DNA from: CAZUCD01 sp964618855
Lineage (GTDB): Bacteria; Sumerlaeota; Sumerlaeia; SLMS01; JANRJK01
Length of the DNA: 9,229 nucleotides
Assembly: GCA_964618855.1 (NCBI GenBank)
Contig: CAZUCD010000149.1
Coordinates: 1 to 9,229, forward strand
Direction of reading: 5' to 3'
Shown here piece after piece: positions 1-7,100 of this stretch; the stretch's first letter is position 1; each line of letters starts with the position of its first letter. Position numbers and translations under genes: made by a program. The notes under the pieces were generated by a model, which had not been told where the DNA came from, searched no databases, and was given only the letters and a program-made list of their open reading frames with translations.

Positions 1-2
1 TG

Positions 3-416
3 GTGGAGCATAGGTATTCGTTTGCTGTTCAAAATCCCGTCCGCTTTAGTGATCCTAAGGGTCTCAAAGTAAAGAACGCCAGCGACCACCTAATCTCTGT
101 CCGTCCGGAGGCGGGGTCGCCAGGTGAATGGGTCCCTCTCTGGCCCGGACACACCTATCCGGGTCCACAAGATGGAATCTTCCTCCCGGGCAAAGATGAT
201 GGCAATCCATACTACAAGAACAGAGATGGTGTAGATATAGAGTTCACCGGCAGCGTTGGGATCTTTGGCCACATCTTTAGTGGCTTTGTCAGTCCGTTGG
301 GAGGTTGGCATAATCGGGCTTGGGCAGAAGAGGTCGGCGTTTCATGGGAGGTGACTGGGGTTCCGCAAGGGAGCGGAGTCCGAGGAAATGGCCCACACTA
401 CATGACGCCCGACTGA
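3..416 (+). CDS. Rhs/YD-repeat protein, C-terminal fragment (5' end outside window)
   Basis: About 137 residues of the end of a larger protein; the frame is open to the left edge, so the GTG at 3 is probably internal. Residues 4-21 contain 'YSFAVQNPVRFSDPKGL', which matches the conserved end of the Rhs repeat-associated core (aromatic-x-N-N/P-V-x-x-x-D-P-x-G-L). In that family this motif closes the YD-repeat shell, and the sequence after it is a variable tip, often a toxin. The tip here is about 116 residues, rich in Gly, Pro and Trp, with 'VRPEAGSPGEWVPL', a 'GPQDGIFLPG' stretch and 'NRDGVDIEF'. It looks beta-rich. I recognise no nuclease, deaminase or other catalytic motif in it, so toxin activity is an inference from family architecture only. 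GC content is near 47% at bases 1-60, far below the genes to the right, which suggests horizontal transfer. The stop is two bases before the next start codon. Confidence 0.8.
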   Translation: MEHRYSFAVQNPVRFSDPKGLKVKNASDHLISVRPEAGSPGEWVPLWPGHTYPGPQDGIFLPGKDDGNPYYKNRDGVDIEFTGSVGIFGHIFSGFVSPLGGWHNRAWAEEVGVSWEVTGVPQGSGVRGNGPHYMTPD

Positions 417-418
417 CC

Positions 419-805
419 ATGCGTCCAAATCGCATGATCAGGATGTTCGTTATCACGGCGGCACTTTTATCACTGTTGCTTGGTGGCAGTTTCCTTGGAA
501 TAGCTTATTGGTATGAGATTTCTCTTCGCGATACGCTTGAAGTGATTTTGTTCTATCGAGGAGGAACTGAGTGGGGTGTTGGCTACTCTCGCAATTCATT
601 TGGGAAAATCTATGAAGGTCAGAAGTGTGCTGACGTGCTCAAACTACTGGGAGAACCTCTGTCCATTGAGGAGAAGATGGGAGGCGTCCAGGTATGGTGG
701 TACGCTCGACCCGAGCCTGAGAGTTCGGACTACTTTGTTAGAGCAGTGGTATTGAATTCTCATTGTGAAGTCTCAAGGAAAGTAGCCATCTATATGGGCG
801 ATTGA
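419..805 (+). CDS. Small membrane-anchored protein with BamE/SmpA-like motif; candidate partner of the Rhs tip
   Basis: This is a 128-residue protein. I chose the ATG at 419 because it sits two bases after the upstream stop and directly precedes a membrane helix; the frame is open back to 320, but that would overlap the Rhs gene. Residues about 8-31 form one hydrophobic segment after a short basic start (MRPNRMIR), so an N-terminal anchor or uncleaved signal is likely. No lipobox cysteine is visible. In the C-terminal part, 'GKIYEGQKCADVLKLLGEPL' followed by 'VQVWWYARPE' fits the BamE/SmpA/OmlA pattern (G-x-(T/K)-x-x-x-V-x-x-x-L-G-x-P, then W-x-Y). Two cysteines are present. Such folds occur in envelope proteins, and small proteins directly after Rhs genes are often immunity proteins. 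Either role is possible and neither is shown by the sequence. The low GC matches the Rhs fragment, so the two probably travelled together. Confidence 0.65.
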   Translation: MRPNRMIRMFVITAALLSLLLGGSFLGIAYWYEISLRDTLEVILFYRGGTEWGVGYSRNSFGKIYEGQKCADVLKLLGEPLSIEEKMGGVQVWWYARPEPESSDYFVRAVVLNSHCEVSRKVAIYMGD

Positions 806-807
806 GA

Positions 808-1007
808 ATGCCTAAGAAAGTGTTTGAGAACCATCACGCCGCCTCAGGTGCGAGCCTGTGAAGCATCAGGTTGATCATCGCGACGTGGACCCACGCTTCG
901 CTGGTTTCGGCGAGGCGCTCGTAGTCCCACGGGGGGCGGCGGCACTTGTCGATCCAGGAAAACGTGCGCTCGACGATCCAGCGCTTGCGGATGACCTGGA
1001 AGCCCAT
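808..1007 (-). mobile_element. IS5-family insertion sequence, one end only
   Basis: This covers the transposase remnant plus the short stretch between it and the preceding gene. The sequence just outside the stop, 'AAGAAAGTGTTTGAGAACC' (about 814-832), lies where the terminal inverted repeat of an IS5-type element should be, and has the look of one. I cannot confirm it because the opposite end is absent. The outer border at 808 is approximate. Confidence 0.5.
834..1007 (-). pseudogene. IS5-family transposase, C-terminal remnant
   Basis: On the minus strand the last 57 codons of an IS5-type transposase can be read, ending at the stop at 834-836. The signature is 'RKRWIVERTFSWIDKCRR' followed by 'WDYERL'. 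In the IS5 family the Glu of 'W-x-V-E-R-T-F' is the final acidic residue of the DDE triad. The two preceding Asp residues and the whole N-terminal part are missing. Homology stops at about 1007, exactly where an IS3-type end begins, so the gene was interrupted or truncated there. The open frame continues to 1433, but that upstream part is translation of the IS3 remnant in reverse and is not transposase. The protein cannot be active. Confidence 0.85.
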
Positions 1008-1070
1008 TGGTCTGCCCCCCAAAACCTGATCCACTTTCTGTGAGAGTTTCCGCACCTTCGACGGGCCACC

Positions 1071-1076
1071 AGGAGG
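1071..1076 (+). promoter_or_regulatory. Shine-Dalgarno sequence of IS3 orfA
   Basis: AGGAGG lies six bases before the ATG at 1083. It is the only canonical ribosome binding site I see in the window, and it belongs to the mobile element rather than to the host genes. Confidence 0.85.
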
Positions 1077-1082
1077 TCCATC

Positions 1083-1363
1083 ATGGGAAGGCGGAAGAGG
1101 CACACTCCGGACGAGGTGATCGCGAAGCTGCGTGACGCGGACAGGCTCTTGTCCGAGGGAAGGACCGTGGGGCAAGTCTGCCAGCAGCTCGGGGTCGCCG
1201 AGCAGACGTACCATCGCTGGAGGAACACGTTCGGCGGGATGAAGCAGGACGACATGCGCGAGCTCAAGCGCCTGCAGGAGGAGAACCGCCGACTGAAGAA
1301 GGCGGTCGCCGACCTGACGCTCGACAGCAGATCCTGAAAGAATTTGCCGAGGGAAAATGGTGA
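1083..1363 (+). pseudogene. IS3-family transposase OrfA, frameshifted near its end
   Basis: The first frame gives 84 residues from ATG 1083 to a stop at 1335-1337. Residues about 5-50 are the IS3/IS911-type helix-turn-helix ('RHTPDEVIAKLRDAD', 'VGQVCQQLGVAEQTYHRW'), which binds the element ends. Residues about 58-80 form a leucine-zipper-like coil ('MRELKRLQEENRRLKK') used for multimerisation. The family normally continues 'LTLD-x-QILKE'. Here, after Asp at 1323-1325, only two bases remain before CAG-ATC-CTG in another frame. That frame reads 'QILKEFAEGKW' and ends with TGA at 1361-1363, overlapping the orfB start. A one-base deletion near 1326-1327 explains this. Since orfB is also gone, the element is defective, although OrfA's DNA-binding and zipper parts remain intact. 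Confidence 0.85.
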
Positions 1364-1374
1364 GCCCGGCGCGG
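1357..1374 (+). pseudogene. IS3-family OrfB, first codons only
   Basis: ATG at 1357 overlaps the natural orfA stop (ATGGTGA), the usual IS3 arrangement. The first codons read MVSPAR, a common OrfB start in this group. After that the frame gives an Arg-rich sequence with no integrase-core (DDE) resemblance, so the catalytic subunit has been lost. Confidence 0.55.
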
Positions 1375-1576
1375 CCAGTCCGCCGCAACAGGCGCAGGAA
1401 GTCGCATCGGTTCCCATGCGTGCGACACCGCACCGCCGAAACTCACTGCTTCAAGCGAGACCTGCGGGGGCGTGAACGGTTGCCCCGGCGGGTCCCACCG
1501 TCGCGCTTGCGCGCGCGCGCCGGGCGTGCCATCAAGGGGGCATGATGGCCAACCCCGAATCCCGGTGGCGGAAACG
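1375..1576 (+). other. Unassigned stretch between the IS3 remnant and the MDR gene
   Basis: No gene, RNA or clear promoter is recognisable here. It contains an alternating GC run of 12 bases at 1509-1520 and probably includes the junction between transposon debris and resident chromosome. The frame of the downstream MDR gene is open back to a GTG at 1472, but that extension is low-complexity (Arg, Gly, Pro) and looks non-coding. Confidence 0.6.
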
Positions 1577-2596
1577 ATGAAGGTGATCATCGCGCATCGC
1601 TCGGGCTCGGTCCACGCGGTGGACCTGCCGGAGCCGAACGTCGCCCGCGGGTGCGTGGCGATCAAGGTGACGCACTCCGCGCTGCAGTTGCCGGAGGAGT
1701 TCGACATCATCCGCGCCGCCCCGCACATGGCGGGGAAGGATGACGGGGTGCCGCTCGGTTCGGGGGTGAGCGGCGTGATCGATGCCGTCGGGGCGGAGGT
1801 GCGGCGGCTGCGGGTGGGGCTGCGCATCGCGGCCTTCGGGACGCCGTACGTCTACCATTCCGAGCGCCTTGTGGTGCCGGAGAACCTCGTGGTCGAGATT
1901 CCGAAGAAGGTGAACCACGAGGAGGGGGCGTTCGTGGGGCAGGGGGCGATTGCGGTGAACATGTTCCGCGCGGCGAGGCTCTCGCTCGGGGAGACGGCGC
2001 TGGTGTTCGGCGCGGAGCTGCAGGGGGTGCTGCTGGCGCAGGTGCTGCGCGCGGCGGGGGTCGTGCCGATCCTGCTGGACGCCTCGGAGCACCGGCTCTC
2101 CAAGGCGCGCAACATCGGCATCCCGCACGCCATGCGGCCGGACCAGGCGGAGGAGGTGCTGCGGCTGGTGGACTCTCTGACGGAGGGCCACGGGGCGGAT
2201 GCTGCGTTCCTGACGCGGGCGGGGGACGGGCGTGCGCTGCGGGCGGCGGCGGAGCTTGTGCGGGGAGGGGGCCGGATCGTGAGCGGTGCGCGCCTTGCGG
2301 GGAGCGAGCTGCCCGCGTCGCTGGAGGACCGGCGGGTCGAGCTCGTCACGGAGGGCGATCCGGGCCCGGGCAGGCGCGATCCCGCCTACGAGCGCCAGGG
2401 GATCGAGTACCCGCGGCACCTGGTGCGCTGGAGCGAGCGCGCGAACATGGACTGCTTCTGCGGGCTGCTGAACGAGCGCAAGGTCCAGATATCGCCCCTG
2501 ATCACGGACCGCGTGCCGATCGAGCGCGCGGCGAGCCTGTACGAGAAGCTCGCGCGCGGTGGTGATGCGCTCGCGGCGGCGGTGCTGACGGTCTAG
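1577..2596 (+). CDS. Stand-alone MDR-family (zinc-less alcohol dehydrogenase-like) oxidoreductase
   Basis: A 339-residue protein; ATG at 1577 is chosen because 'MKVIIAHRSGSVHAVDLPEP' is a typical MDR N-terminus. Residues about 1-120 form the GroES-like domain ('GVPLGSGVSGVIDAVGAEVRRL', written here as two adjoining pieces GVPLGSGVSGV and IDAVGAEVRRL, then VGLRIAAFG). A Rossmann domain follows: beta-1 with G145-A-E-L-Q-G150 and an acidic residue D168 at the end of beta-2, which favours NAD(H). No structural-zinc cysteine lobe is present. The C-terminal part, 'GPGRRDPAYERQG' then 'YPRHLVRWSERANMD' and 'ISPLITDRVPIERAASLYE', closely resembles the MDR half of bi-domain oxidoreductases found in exopolysaccharide and sugar-modification clusters, where a Gfo/Idh/MocA half normally follows. 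Here the protein stops at the end of the MDR half. The middle Gly of G-x-G-x-x-G is Glu, so cofactor binding may be altered. The substrate is unknown. The stop codon overlaps the next start by one base. Confidence 0.8.
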   Translation: MKVIIAHRSGSVHAVDLPEPNVARGCVAIKVTHSALQLPEEFDIIRAAPHMAGKDDGVPLGSGVSGVIDAVGAEVRRLRVGLRIAAFGTPYVYHSERLVVPENLVVEIPKKVNHEEGAFVGQGAIAVNMFRAARLSLGETALVFGAELQGVLLAQVLRAAGVVPILLDASEHRLSKARNIGIPHAMRPDQAEEVLRLVDSLTEGHGADAAFLTRAGDGRALRAAAELVRGGGRIVSGARLAGSELPASLEDRRVELVTEGDPGPGRRDPAYERQGIEYPRHLVRWSERANMDCFCGLLNERKVQISPLITDRVPIERAASLYEKLARGGDALAAAVLTV

Positions 2597-3927
2597 TGCC
2601 CGGACGGGGCGTTGGTCCCGCATTCCCGACGTTCCGGCTGATGACGCCGGCGAACGTCGTGATGATGCTGTGCGGGGCGTCGCTGTACTTCGGCGTGGTG
2701 CTGCGCCAGCCGGCGCTGCTGGCCATGGGCGCGGCGTTCCTGGTGGCGCCGGTCTCGGGGTTCCTGCGCGCGTCGCGCCTGCTGACCAGCCTGCGCGTCG
2801 AGCGCATCCACCAGCCCCGCGCGTTCGAGGAGCAGGAGCTTCCCGTCCATCTGCGCGTGCGGAGCATCTCCGGCGATCCGGCCACGCTTGTCGCCATCGA
2901 GGACGAGTTTCCCCCGGGCGCGTCGTACCGCCTGCGGCTCCTCCTTCCGCAGGCGATCATCGCTGGCCGGACGATCGACGTGGAGTTCGCGCCGACCTGC
3001 GTCCACAAGCGCGGGCTCTACATGCTGGGGCCGCTGCGCCTGACGGGCTCGGACCCGCTCGGGTTCTTCCGCAGGGAGCGCGTGGTCGAGCACCTGACGC
3101 AGCTCATCCTCTACCCGAACTCGGTGGACCTGAACGAGGCGGACCTGCTGGGGGAGGGCACGATGCGCCACGTCGGGATGCAGGCAAAGCGGCGGGTGGG
3201 CTTCGGGGAGGAGTTCATCGGCGTGCGCGACTACCGTCCGGGCGATCCCCTGCGGACGGTCCACTGGCGCTCAACCGCCCGGCTGCGGCGCCCGATGGTG
3301 AAGGAGTTCCAGGAACTCATCGTGACGCGGGTGACGATGCTCCTGGACCTTGGGCGCCGGGGCCTCGTGGGCGTCGGGGACCAGACGAGCACGGAGTATG
3401 CGATCAAGGCCGCGGCCGCAGTCGCCAAGCGCACGTTCGCGCTCGGGCACGAACTCGAGATGTTCGCCGTGTCCGCGAAGGTGGAGCACCTGCCGCCGGG
3501 CACGGGGGAGGGGCACCTGCTCGCGTTGCTGGACAGGCTTGCATTCCTGAAGGCCGCCGGGGACACGGCCTTCCCGGTCGTCGTTGGGGACCTTGTGAAC
3601 TGGCTGCCGCGCGGGGGGACGGCGGTGCTGATCGCGGGGGCGACGACGGTCGACCTTGCGCAGTGGGAACCGATCCTCGATGCGCTGTCGCGCCGCCACA
3701 TCCGCCCGATCTTCGTCCTGATCGACGACCGCGCGTTCCTGAAGGTTTTCGGCGAGCAGGAAACGCGGCACGCGAAGGCGATGAAGCTGGAGCAGCTCGC
3801 GGGGGAGCTCTCGCTGCGCGGCGCGACCGTGCGCATCATCCGGAAGGCGCGTTCGATCGGGGAGGCCCTCCAGCGCGGCCTCGAGCGCGACGAGTTCGTG
3901 GTCGAGAGCCTCGCGGGACGAGGGTAG
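2596..3927 (+). CDS. DUF58 membrane protein
   Basis: 443 residues from the GTG at 2596, which overlaps the upstream TAG by one base (TAGTG); ATG at 2641 (residue 16) is a reasonable alternative start and lies just before the first membrane helix. Residues about 19-60 contain two hydrophobic segments separated by a short turn, an arrangement usual for DUF58 proteins. An extracytoplasmic or cytoplasmic beta-rich stretch follows (about 65-190). The DUF58 signature is at about 203-232: 'GEEFIGVRDYRPGDPLRTVH' then 'WRSTARLRRPMVKEF'. A VWA-like fold follows, starting 'VTMLLDLGRRG' (D251); the MIDAS pattern D-x-S-x-S is not preserved, which is common in this family. DUF58 genes usually sit beside a MoxR-type AAA+ ATPase and transglutaminase-like genes, and neither is in this window. 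The molecular role is not established; the coupling suggests co-expression with the MDR gene. Confidence 0.88.
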   Translation: MPGRGVGPAFPTFRLMTPANVVMMLCGASLYFGVVLRQPALLAMGAAFLVAPVSGFLRASRLLTSLRVERIHQPRAFEEQELPVHLRVRSISGDPATLVAIEDEFPPGASYRLRLLLPQAIIAGRTIDVEFAPTCVHKRGLYMLGPLRLTGSDPLGFFRRERVVEHLTQLILYPNSVDLNEADLLGEGTMRHVGMQAKRRVGFGEEFIGVRDYRPGDPLRTVHWRSTARLRRPMVKEFQELIVTRVTMLLDLGRRGLVGVGDQTSTEYAIKAAAAVAKRTFALGHELEMFAVSAKVEHLPPGTGEGHLLALLDRLAFLKAAGDTAFPVVVGDLVNWLPRGGTAVLIAGATTVDLAQWEPILDALSRRHIRPIFVLIDDRAFLKVFGEQETRHAKAMKLEQLAGELSLRGATVRIIRKARSIGEALQRGLERDEFVVESLAGRG

Positions 3928-4081
3928 GGATCGCGCGGCGTCGGGGTTCGCGTCGTCCCGGGGCACGAATTCGTCCGAAAAAACTCCCCCGTTGCGGTTT
4001 GACGGGCCTGCTTGGACCCTTCGGGGAGGGCTGCCGTGGTTTGTTTGCCGCCCGGGGAGGGCCGTGGTGGCGTCCGGTCTC

Positions 4082-4095
4082 CCTGTTCAAACAGG
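4082..4095. repeat. Short inverted repeat before the kinase gene
   Basis: CCTGTT-CA-AACAGG has perfect 6-base arms around a 2-base centre. It ends 16 bases before the ATG at 4112. It could be an operator half-site pair or a small hairpin near the ribosome-binding region. If translation started further upstream it would lie within coding sequence. Confidence 0.4.
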
Positions 4096-4111
4096 CTTCT
4101 TCCGCTCAGCG

Positions 4112-7100
4112 ATGTCCGTCCCCGAGGACCCGAACCCGACCGCTCCGCTTCCCCCGCACCTGCGTGGCGGGGGGGACGGCAACCAGTCGGCCTTTGCGGA
4201 CTCGGTGATTCGCGGGCTCAACCCGGACCCCACCATGACGCACCGCTCGGTGTTGGGGACGGCGCCGCCCCCCTCCCCTCGTGGCAGGCCCGGCCCCGAC
4301 GACGACCTGGATGCGACGTCGCACCCCGAGTTCGACGGGCAGCCCGCGCCCACGCCGCAGCCGCATTCGGAGCTGAACCGGTTCCGGCTGCTGAGGGTGA
4401 TCGGGCGCGGGGGCATGGGTGAGGTTTGGGAGGCCGTGCAGCTCCGGCTGCGGCGCGTGGTGGCGCTCAAGCGGATGGCGCGCGTGAGGCTCGGCTCCAC
4501 GGGGGGAGGCTCCTCCACGCGCGTGGACGTTTTCCAGAACGAGGCGATCACCGCGGGGCTGCTGGACCACCCGAACATCGTCCCCGTGTACGAGCTCGCG
4601 TACGAGGACAGCGGGGTGCCGGCGCTCGCGATGAAGTATGTCCGCGGGCGGCCCTGGATCGACGTGATCCGAGACGATTTCGACCTGCTGGACGAGGAGT
4701 CGTTCCTCGCGAAGCACCTTCCGGTGCTCGCGCAGGTCTGCCAGGCGGTCGCGTTCGCGCACTCGCGCGGGATCATCCACCGGGACCTGAAGCCCTCGCA
4801 GGTGATGATCGGGGACTTTGGCGAGGTGCTGCTGATGGATTGGGGGCTCGCCGTCCTGGTGGAGCGCACGTCGGACATCCCGGAGGTGGAGTTCGACGAC
4901 CAGGACCGCCCGGTGAACCTGCCGACCATCGAGTCGGCGGAGAATCCCGGCGGGACGCCCGCCTTCATGGCGCCCGAGCAGACGGACAACCACCCGGGCC
5001 GCCTCGGCTACCACACGGATGTGTATCTGCTGGGGGGCATCCTCTACCAGTTGCTGACAGGGGAGGCGCCGCACCAGGCGGAGACGGGGGCGCAGGCGTG
5101 GCGGCTGGCGGAGAGGGGGATCGTGAAGCCGATCGCGGAGGCCGCCGCAAGGCGCCAGGTCCCGGAGCCCCTCGCTGAGTTGGCGATGCATGCGCTCGAG
5201 GTGGACCCGGCCAACCGCGTTCCCTCCGCGCGGGAGTTTCTCGACCGCCTGCAAATGGTCATGTCCGGCAAATCGCGTCGCGAGGAGGCGTTGAAGATCG
5301 TCGGGGAGGTCAGCAGGGAGTTCGAGCGTGGCGTCCGTGAGTACGCCGTGTGCCAGGCGCTTGTCGCGGCGCTCGACGAGGCGTTCACGCTGTGGCCGCA
5401 GGTGCCGGGATACTCGGAGTTGCGGGACTCGATCCTGCACCGGTTCGGTTCACTGGCGCTGTTGGAGGGTGACGTGGGGGTGGCGCGCGCGGCGGGACGG
5501 GCGATGGACCCGGGGGAACGCAGGCGCTCGCTGCTGGCGGAGGCGGACGAAGTCGAGGCGAAGCGCGAGCGGACGCGCAGGCGCCTGCGCGCGGCGGCCA
5601 TGGCCGTGGCTGCGCTCGTCACCGCCCTTCTCATCGGTGGTTCGTGGTCGTACAGCCGCATCTCCGCCCAGGCATCGGAGATCAGGCTGCAACTGGGCAG
5701 GACGGAGGACGCGCGCAGGCGCGCCGTCTCCGCGGAGTCCAACGCGAAGCAGAAGCTGGCGGACTCGCTGCTGAGCCAAGCGACCGTGTTCGTCGAGCAG
5801 AACCGACTGGAGGAGGCGCGCGCGGCGCTGTGGCAGGTGCCGGAGCCGCTGCGCAACTGGGAGTGGGGGTACGGGCTGTCGCGCGCGCACCCGACGATCA
5901 TCGAGCACGACCTGAGGACGATGCGCGTGGACGAGCGCCGTCACCGGCTCTACGCACTGGACCCGCAGGGCAGGGCCGTGGCCGCACCGCTCTTTGGGGG
6001 GGAGGCCCCCAGGGTGCTCGAGGAAAACCCGCACGAGGCGCTCATCGTCGAGCGCTCCCGCCCCGGGGGGATGGTCGTCACCGTGAGCGCCGGGGGCACG
6101 GCGACCGTCTGGTCCGGTGAGAAGCTCGAGATCGTTCAGCGCTTCGAGGTCGGCAAGGACTTCGCGCTCTCGAACGTGGACATTTCGGAGGACCCGGCGC
6201 GGCTCGTGATCGCCTCGCTCGACGGCAGGACGCGGGTCTGGGACGCGCGCTCGGGTGAGCTGCTGCGCGAGGTGTCAGACTTCGGCCCCGGCGTGCGCTT
6301 CATCAGCCAAAGCGACGACGGCCGGCGCTTCCTGGCCGCGACGGAGCAGAACGTCTACGTTTACGACACGAACGAGGGGCGGGTGGCCTTCTCTCGGCGG
6401 ATGTCGACGTCGCTCCAGGGCGCCGCACTCTCCCCCTCGGGCCGCTTCGTCGCCTGCTCCGAGTCACTGGAGGCCGAGCCGCGGAGCGTCGTCAGGGACT
6501 TGGAGACCGGACGGGACATCCCCCTGCCCTGCTTCGGCACTACCTACTTGTTCAACGAGGCGGCCGGAATCCTGGTGGCGGCCGATGATCAATGGAGCCG
6601 CCGCGAGGTCCATGTCGTGAACCTGCACACGGGCGAGAAGCGGAGATTGATGCACTCGCTCGACAAGCCGGGCGTGTTCGACATCAGCGCGCGAGGGGAC
6701 CGGATCCTCCTGGGCTCGCCGGAGCGCGTGGGGGTGTGGGACACGGCGACGCTGGCGCAGTTGCGGGACATCCCGGTGTATGGCGCCGACCTGGAGCGGG
6801 CGGAGTTTGCCTTCCACGGGCGCGGCATCGCGGTGAGCACGCTCGCCGGGCGGACGAGCCTTTGGGATGCCCATGCGGCCGGCCTTGGCGCCACCATCGA
6901 GGGCTCGTACGTCTCGATCACGGACTACTCGGATGACGCGGTGTCGATCGGATGGTCGTGGGCGGAACTGACCGACATGCAGACGGGCCTCAACCGCTGG
7001 CTGGGGGGATGGGCGTTCAATCCGTACCGCGGGATCATTCCCTGGTTCGACCGGGGTGGCGGCACCGCGCTGGGCTACGACGGAACCGGCCAGTACACGA

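Larger units (their letters stand above)
1008..1374 (+). mobile_element. IS3-family insertion sequence remnant, left part
   Basis: The left end is placed at 1008, where 'TGGTCTGCCCCCCAAAA' begins: IS3-family ends start with TG, and a C-rich tract is common in the IS407-like group. A leader of about 75 bases, orfA (frameshifted) and the first codons of orfB follow in the normal IS3 order. The element then stops being recognisable after about 1374; most of orfB and the right end are missing. The left end abuts the IS5 transposase remnant directly, so this copy inserted into, or recombined with, the older element. Confidence 0.75.

Noticed and set aside
320..418. Upstream extension of the small membrane protein
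   Set aside because: It would overlap the Rhs gene by about 97 bases and put a basic low-complexity stretch before the membrane helix; ATG 419 is better placed.
1008..1433. N-terminal extension of the minus-strand IS5 transposase frame
   Set aside because: It is the reverse translation of the IS3 remnant and flank; transposase similarity begins only at 1007 going leftward.
1509..1520. Alternating GC run as a functional Z-DNA element
   Set aside because: Twelve bases of GC alternation is unremarkable in such GC-rich DNA and nothing nearby supports a function.
2670..4208. Long plus-strand open frame of about 512 codons overlapping the DUF58 gene
   Set aside because: It reads as Arg/Gly/Ala/Pro-rich low-complexity sequence in a very GC-rich region, where stop codons are rare; the DUF58 frame has clear family motifs.
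4106..5440. Long minus-strand open frame of about 444 codons opposite the kinase domain
   Set aside because: It is composed mainly of Arg, Leu, His and Pro with no domain resemblance, the usual shadow of a GC-rich gene on the other strand.
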